Source: Bacteroidales bacterium
Lineage (GTDB): Bacteria; Bacteroidota; Bacteroidia; Bacteroidales; Azobacteroidaceae
Reading direction: 5' to 3'
Length of the DNA stretch: 8,505 nt
Assembly (NCBI GenBank): GCA_020860885.1
Contig: JAJBTS010000150.1
Coordinates: forward strand, 1-8,505
Shown here: piece after piece, positions 6,500-8,505 of the stretch
How the letters are laid out: every line of letters starts with the position of its first letter
How positions within the stretch are numbered: position 1 is the stretch's first letter
Translations under genes and position numbers: made by a program
The notes under the pieces: generated by a model
The model's database searches: none
The model's input: the letters and a program-made list of their open reading frames with translations, nothing else
What the model was told of the DNA's origin: nothing

Positions 6500-6507
6500 T
6501 TTTTTTT
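6500..6507 (-). other. Eight-A tract directly after the start codon of the large fibre gene
   Basis: The coding strand reads ATG, eight A's, then CAATTTTAATTC. Seven A's would give M-K-K-T-I-L-I-L and open the whole signal peptide; eight puts the gene out of frame. The other fibre genes start ATG AAA AAA followed by G or ATA and are in frame. This is the classic position of an on/off slippage tract, though eight is short for one. Confidence 0.75.
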
Positions 6508-6521
6508 CATACTGTTTATTA

Positions 6522-7484
6522 TTAGTGATTAGTGAATTTTAATGTAGCTACAATCGGTCTGTGATCTGACGGGCTCCGTCTTTTTCCTCCGACGCCGTTG
6601 TAAGTCGTGGTATCTATCGCGTACGATTCTACCTGGAAAGGATTTGTATAAAAGATATGATCCATAATGCCCCAGCACCGTTCATCCTCTTCGGTGCGGT
6701 CCGTATAAGGCCCCCATCCTCCTGTAGTAAGAATGTCCGGAGTCAGGTTCTTTCCTATTTTGCTTGCTTCGCAATTCGAATCCTTAATTTTACGTGGCGT
6801 GTGTGTGAGGAAATCCATACCATCTTCGTTGTGGTTGAAATTGAAATCCCCGGTCAATACTACCGGATAATCCCCGGCTATCTCCTTTATTTTATCAAGT
6901 AAAATAAATACTGAATTCAGCTGAGCCTGAGGAGGGTCAAATAAATGATTGTTAAAGAAATAGAAAACGAAACCGTTCGCTTTTACCCTGAATTTGCCCC
7001 AGGTGCATACAGAGGTCCACCCAACACCCCAGGAATCAATATCTCTTGCGGGATCTTCCGAGTACCAGTATCTTCCTTTATCCAGCACCTCTAAAACATC
7101 TTTCTTATAAAATATGGGGTTTGACTGATCGGGAGCTTCAATCCCTCCTTTTGGGTATTTGAAAGATTGGTAAATTTTTGTAGCTGCCGTATCTGCAAAA
7201 AATTTATACTGAACTTCCATCGGTTCCTGCATACCTAAAATATCCGGAGAATAATCCAGGATTACCTGTACGATGGCATTTTTCCTGTCTTTCCATTTAT
7301 TATATTTTTCGGGTGGCCTGTGATCTTCTCCGTGAGATAATCCAATGTTGAAGGACATAATTTTTAATTCTCCCTGTTGCGCATTTACTGTGAAAATGTT
7401 CGCTGTAAATAAAAGAATCAAAGTATATTTATTAACTATATTAGTTATATTTGTATTCATTGCAAATAAATTTATTAACTTCAT
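6522..7484 (-). CDS. Secreted EEP-family phosphodiesterase/nuclease (paralog B)
   Basis: Encodes 320 residues. The start at 7484 (MKLINLF) is chosen over the Met at residue 9 because the paralog upstream keeps MKLINLF but has Ile at that position. The hydrophobic core at 21-33 ends in NAQQ, a signal peptide with an unusually long polar lead. DNase I-like (endonuclease/exonuclease/phosphatase) landmarks are all present: N46 (SFN), E87 (MQE), H180 (NNH), D213/N215 (GDFN), D275 (MDH) and D307/H308 (SDH). The family includes nucleases, sphingomyelinases and sugar or inositol phosphodiesterases; SNCEASKIGKNLTPD, GGWGPYTDRTE and ERCWGIMDH distinguish this pair but do not let me name a substrate. 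Residues 206-317 match paralog A at about 98 of 112 positions by hand count, while the N-terminal halves differ much more. The large fibre gene starts 11 bp downstream. Likely periplasmic or extracellular. Confidence 0.92.
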   Translation of the reverse strand: MKLINLFAMNTNITNIVNKYTLILLFTANIFTVNAQQGELKIMSFNIGLSHGEDHRPPEKYNKWKDRKNAIVQVILDYSPDILGMQEPMEVQYKFFADTAATKIYQSFKYPKGGIEAPDQSNPIFYKKDVLEVLDKGRYWYSEDPARDIDSWGVGWTSVCTWGKFRVKANGFVFYFFNNHLFDPPQAQLNSVFILLDKIKEIAGDYPVVLTGDFNFNHNEDGMDFLTHTPRKIKDSNCEASKIGKNLTPDILTTGGWGPYTDRTEEDERCWGIMDHIFYTNPFQVESYAIDTTTYNGVGGKRRSPSDHRPIVATLKFTNH

Positions 7485-7518
7485 ATGTTTGTTTTTTATG
7501 GTGAAATACTTTTAATTG
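7464..7518. repeat. 55-bp perfect direct repeat at the EEP-A/EEP-B junction
   Basis: Identical base for base to 8451-8505. On the coding strand it spans the last codons and TAA of paralog A, the 27-bp gap with an A-rich leader (AAAAAACAAACAT before ATG) and the first seven codons (MKLINLF) of paralog B. It contains a 12-bp palindrome AATAAATTTATT (7465-7476). It marks the unit border of a tandem gene duplication. Confidence 0.9.
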
Positions 7519-8471
7519 AACTTTAATTTAGCTACAATCGCCCTGTGATCCGACGGACTTCGTCGTATTCCACCGTATCCGTTGTATGTGGTAGTATCTA
7601 TCGCGTAGGATTCGACCTTAAAAGGATCTGTATAAAAGATATGATCCATAATGCCCCAACACCGTTCTTCATCTTCGGTTCGGTCGGTATAAGGCCCCCA
7701 ACCTCCGGTAGTAAGAATATCCGGAGTCAGGTTTTTCCCTATTTTACTGGCTTCGCAATTGGAATCCTTGAAACCCCGTGGCGTATGTGTAACGAAATCC
7801 ATAGCGTCTTCGTTGTGGTTGAAATTGAAATCTCCGGTCATTAAAACCGGATAATCTTCGGCTATTTCATTTACTTTTTGTAAAAGAAGGAGTACCGAGT
7901 TTAGCTGTGCTTGTGGAAGATCGGGCATATGATTATTGAATACATAAAAAATTTTGCCCGTAGTTTTTATCCTGAATTTTCCCCAGGTACAAATCATTGG
8001 CCACTTTTCATTAGGGAAACGGCTGACCGTATCGGGAGTTTCTGAAAACCAGAACCTACCCTTATCTAAAGGTTCAAATTTATCTTTTTTATAGAAGATT
8101 GGGTCTAACTGCGCATAGCTTGCTTCTTCTCCTTGGAGTTTAAAAGCAATAGATCCATAATTCTTTAAAACCGCAGTGTCTTGAAGATCTTTGTATTGAG
8201 GAGTCATAGGCTCTTGTATGGCCAGAATATCCGGAGAATAATCCAACATCCCCTGTACTACGGCATCCTTTCTCCTATGCCATTCATTGCCCCACATATT
8301 TTCTTTCCATTCATGTTCGTTGTTTGCAAGGAAAATATTAAAAGACATAACTTTCAATTCCTGTTGCGCATTTACTGTGAAAATGCTAGCTGCAAATAAA
8401 AGAATCAGAAAATATTTATTAACTATATAAGTGATATTTCTATTTATTATAAATAAATTTATTAACTTCAT
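7512..8471 (-). CDS. Secreted EEP-family phosphodiesterase/nuclease (paralog A)
   Basis: Encodes 319 residues, starting at the ATG at 8471 within the 55-bp repeat. Long-lead signal peptide with core 21-33 and NAQQ end. The active-site set is complete: N45 (SFN), E87 (IQE), H181 (NNH), D214/N216 (GDFN), D276 (MDH) and D308/H309 (SDH). The middle region is specific to this copy (EHEWKENMWGNEWHRRKD at about 52-69, RFPNEKWPMICTW at 151-163) and replaces the HRPPEKYNKWKDRK and SWGVGWTSVCTW of paralog B, so the two may prefer different substrates or partners while sharing a catalytic core. The leader is A-rich (AAAAAACAAAC) without a Shine-Dalgarno site, as is usual in Bacteroidetes. No TAnnTTTG-type promoter is visible before it in the window; transcription probably enters from beyond the right edge. 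Confidence 0.92.
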   Translation of the reverse strand: MKLINLFIINRNITYIVNKYFLILLFAASIFTVNAQQELKVMSFNIFLANNEHEWKENMWGNEWHRRKDAVVQGMLDYSPDILAIQEPMTPQYKDLQDTAVLKNYGSIAFKLQGEEASYAQLDPIFYKKDKFEPLDKGRFWFSETPDTVSRFPNEKWPMICTWGKFRIKTTGKIFYVFNNHMPDLPQAQLNSVLLLLQKVNEIAEDYPVLMTGDFNFNHNEDAMDFVTHTPRGFKDSNCEASKIGKNLTPDILTTGGWGPYTDRTEDEERCWGIMDHIFYTDPFKVESYAIDTTTYNGYGGIRRSPSDHRAIVAKLKFN

Positions 8472-8505
8472 ATGTTTGTTTTTTATGGTGAAATACTTTT
8501 AATTG
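8451..8505. repeat. 55-bp perfect direct repeat at the right window edge
   Basis: Second copy of the repeat at 7464-7518. It covers the start of paralog A, its leader, and bases that in the first copy are the stop codon and last Asn codon of an EEP gene. The match runs to the window edge, so the true repeat may be longer. Confidence 0.9.
8499..8505 (-). CDS. Probable last codons of a further tandem EEP gene (partial, off the right edge)
   Basis: The bases read N-stop on the minus strand (AAT TAA), the same end as paralog A (KLKFN-stop), at the same 27-bp distance from the next start codon. This is inferred wholly from the 55-bp repeat; only two codons are visible. Confidence 0.4.

Larger units (their letters stand above)
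4993..6510 (-). pseudogene. Large fibre-like gene (copy 3) disrupted by two homopolymer indels
   Basis: Three segments belong to one gene. The ATG at 6510 is followed by eight A's; with seven, the frame reads MKKTILILSILLITFSSLTAQ, a textbook signal peptide matching the other fibre genes. With eight it gives a 31-residue peptide ending at 6415. The main frame then runs to 5316, where six G's (minus strand, 5327-5332) interrupt it; with seven, IGW continues into GGDTLSRRNLIVNG, exactly matching the spacing of IGW-9 residues-LIVNG or LLVNG in copies 1 and 2. The +1 and -1 cancel, so the 1518-bp span equals 505 codons plus stop. The corrected protein has LCSKF near 30-34, several beta-rich GYLYF/QLRL.Y units, two GIG..(P)..KL.VNG motifs (217-231, 305-319), the constant C-terminal module and a short coiled coil. 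It lies 11 bp after the EEP gene at 6522. Phase-variable tracts, decay or base-calling error are all possible. Confidence 0.85.

Noticed and set aside
566..6510. Prophage tail region because of the tail-fibre-like motifs
   Set aside because: There are no phage structural, lysis or packaging genes, and each fibre protein has a Sec signal peptide, which phage fibres lack.

Overview
The window is AT-rich and all supportable genes lie on the minus strand, so transcription runs from the right edge to the left. It looks like a genome segment of a Bacteroidetes bacterium, probably Bacteroidales. The reasons are Sec signal peptides ending in AQ or similar, A-rich leaders in place of Shine-Dalgarno sites, a T9SS-like C-terminal tail on one protein, and fibre-like proteins carrying the phylum-typical GNVGIGTT.P..KLHVNG and HLPxIPSExEV...KIEELTLY motifs. 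The species cannot be named from sequence alone.

Layout in transcription order (right to left): the last codons of a probable further endonuclease/exonuclease/phosphatase (EEP) gene at the right edge; two intact secreted EEP paralogs (7512-8471 and 6522-7484); a large fibre-like gene broken by two homopolymer indels (4993-6510); a third EEP gene broken by an in-frame TAA (4100-4987); an intact fibre-like gene (3103-4056); a 193-bp gap holding a nested inverted-repeat element; a secreted metallophosphoesterase with an N-terminal Fn3-like domain (1596-2909); another intact fibre-like gene (566-1558); and a small secreted protein with a T9SS-type tail (53-559). Gaps between genes are 5-43 bp except the inverted-repeat gap, so this is probably one or two operons. 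The only gene-free stretches are that gap and bases 1-52, where I see nothing.

Functionally, every gene encodes an exported protein. The pattern is a secreted phosphoesterase followed by a fibre-like protein with an almost constant C-terminal module, occurring three times (EEP + fibre, EEP + fibre, metallophosphoesterase + fibre). I infer a cell-surface or extracellular phosphoester-degrading set, with the fibre proteins as possible scaffolds or adhesins. Substrate and physical association are unknown.

The locus has clearly grown by duplication: tandem EEP paralogs with a perfect 55-bp junction repeat, three copies of a 201-bp fibre C-terminal segment, and an internal 69-residue repeat in one fibre. 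The middle EEP/fibre pair is damaged, by a stop codon exactly on an active-site motif and by +1 A / -1 G tract indels. This points to decay, phase variation or assembly error in that module.
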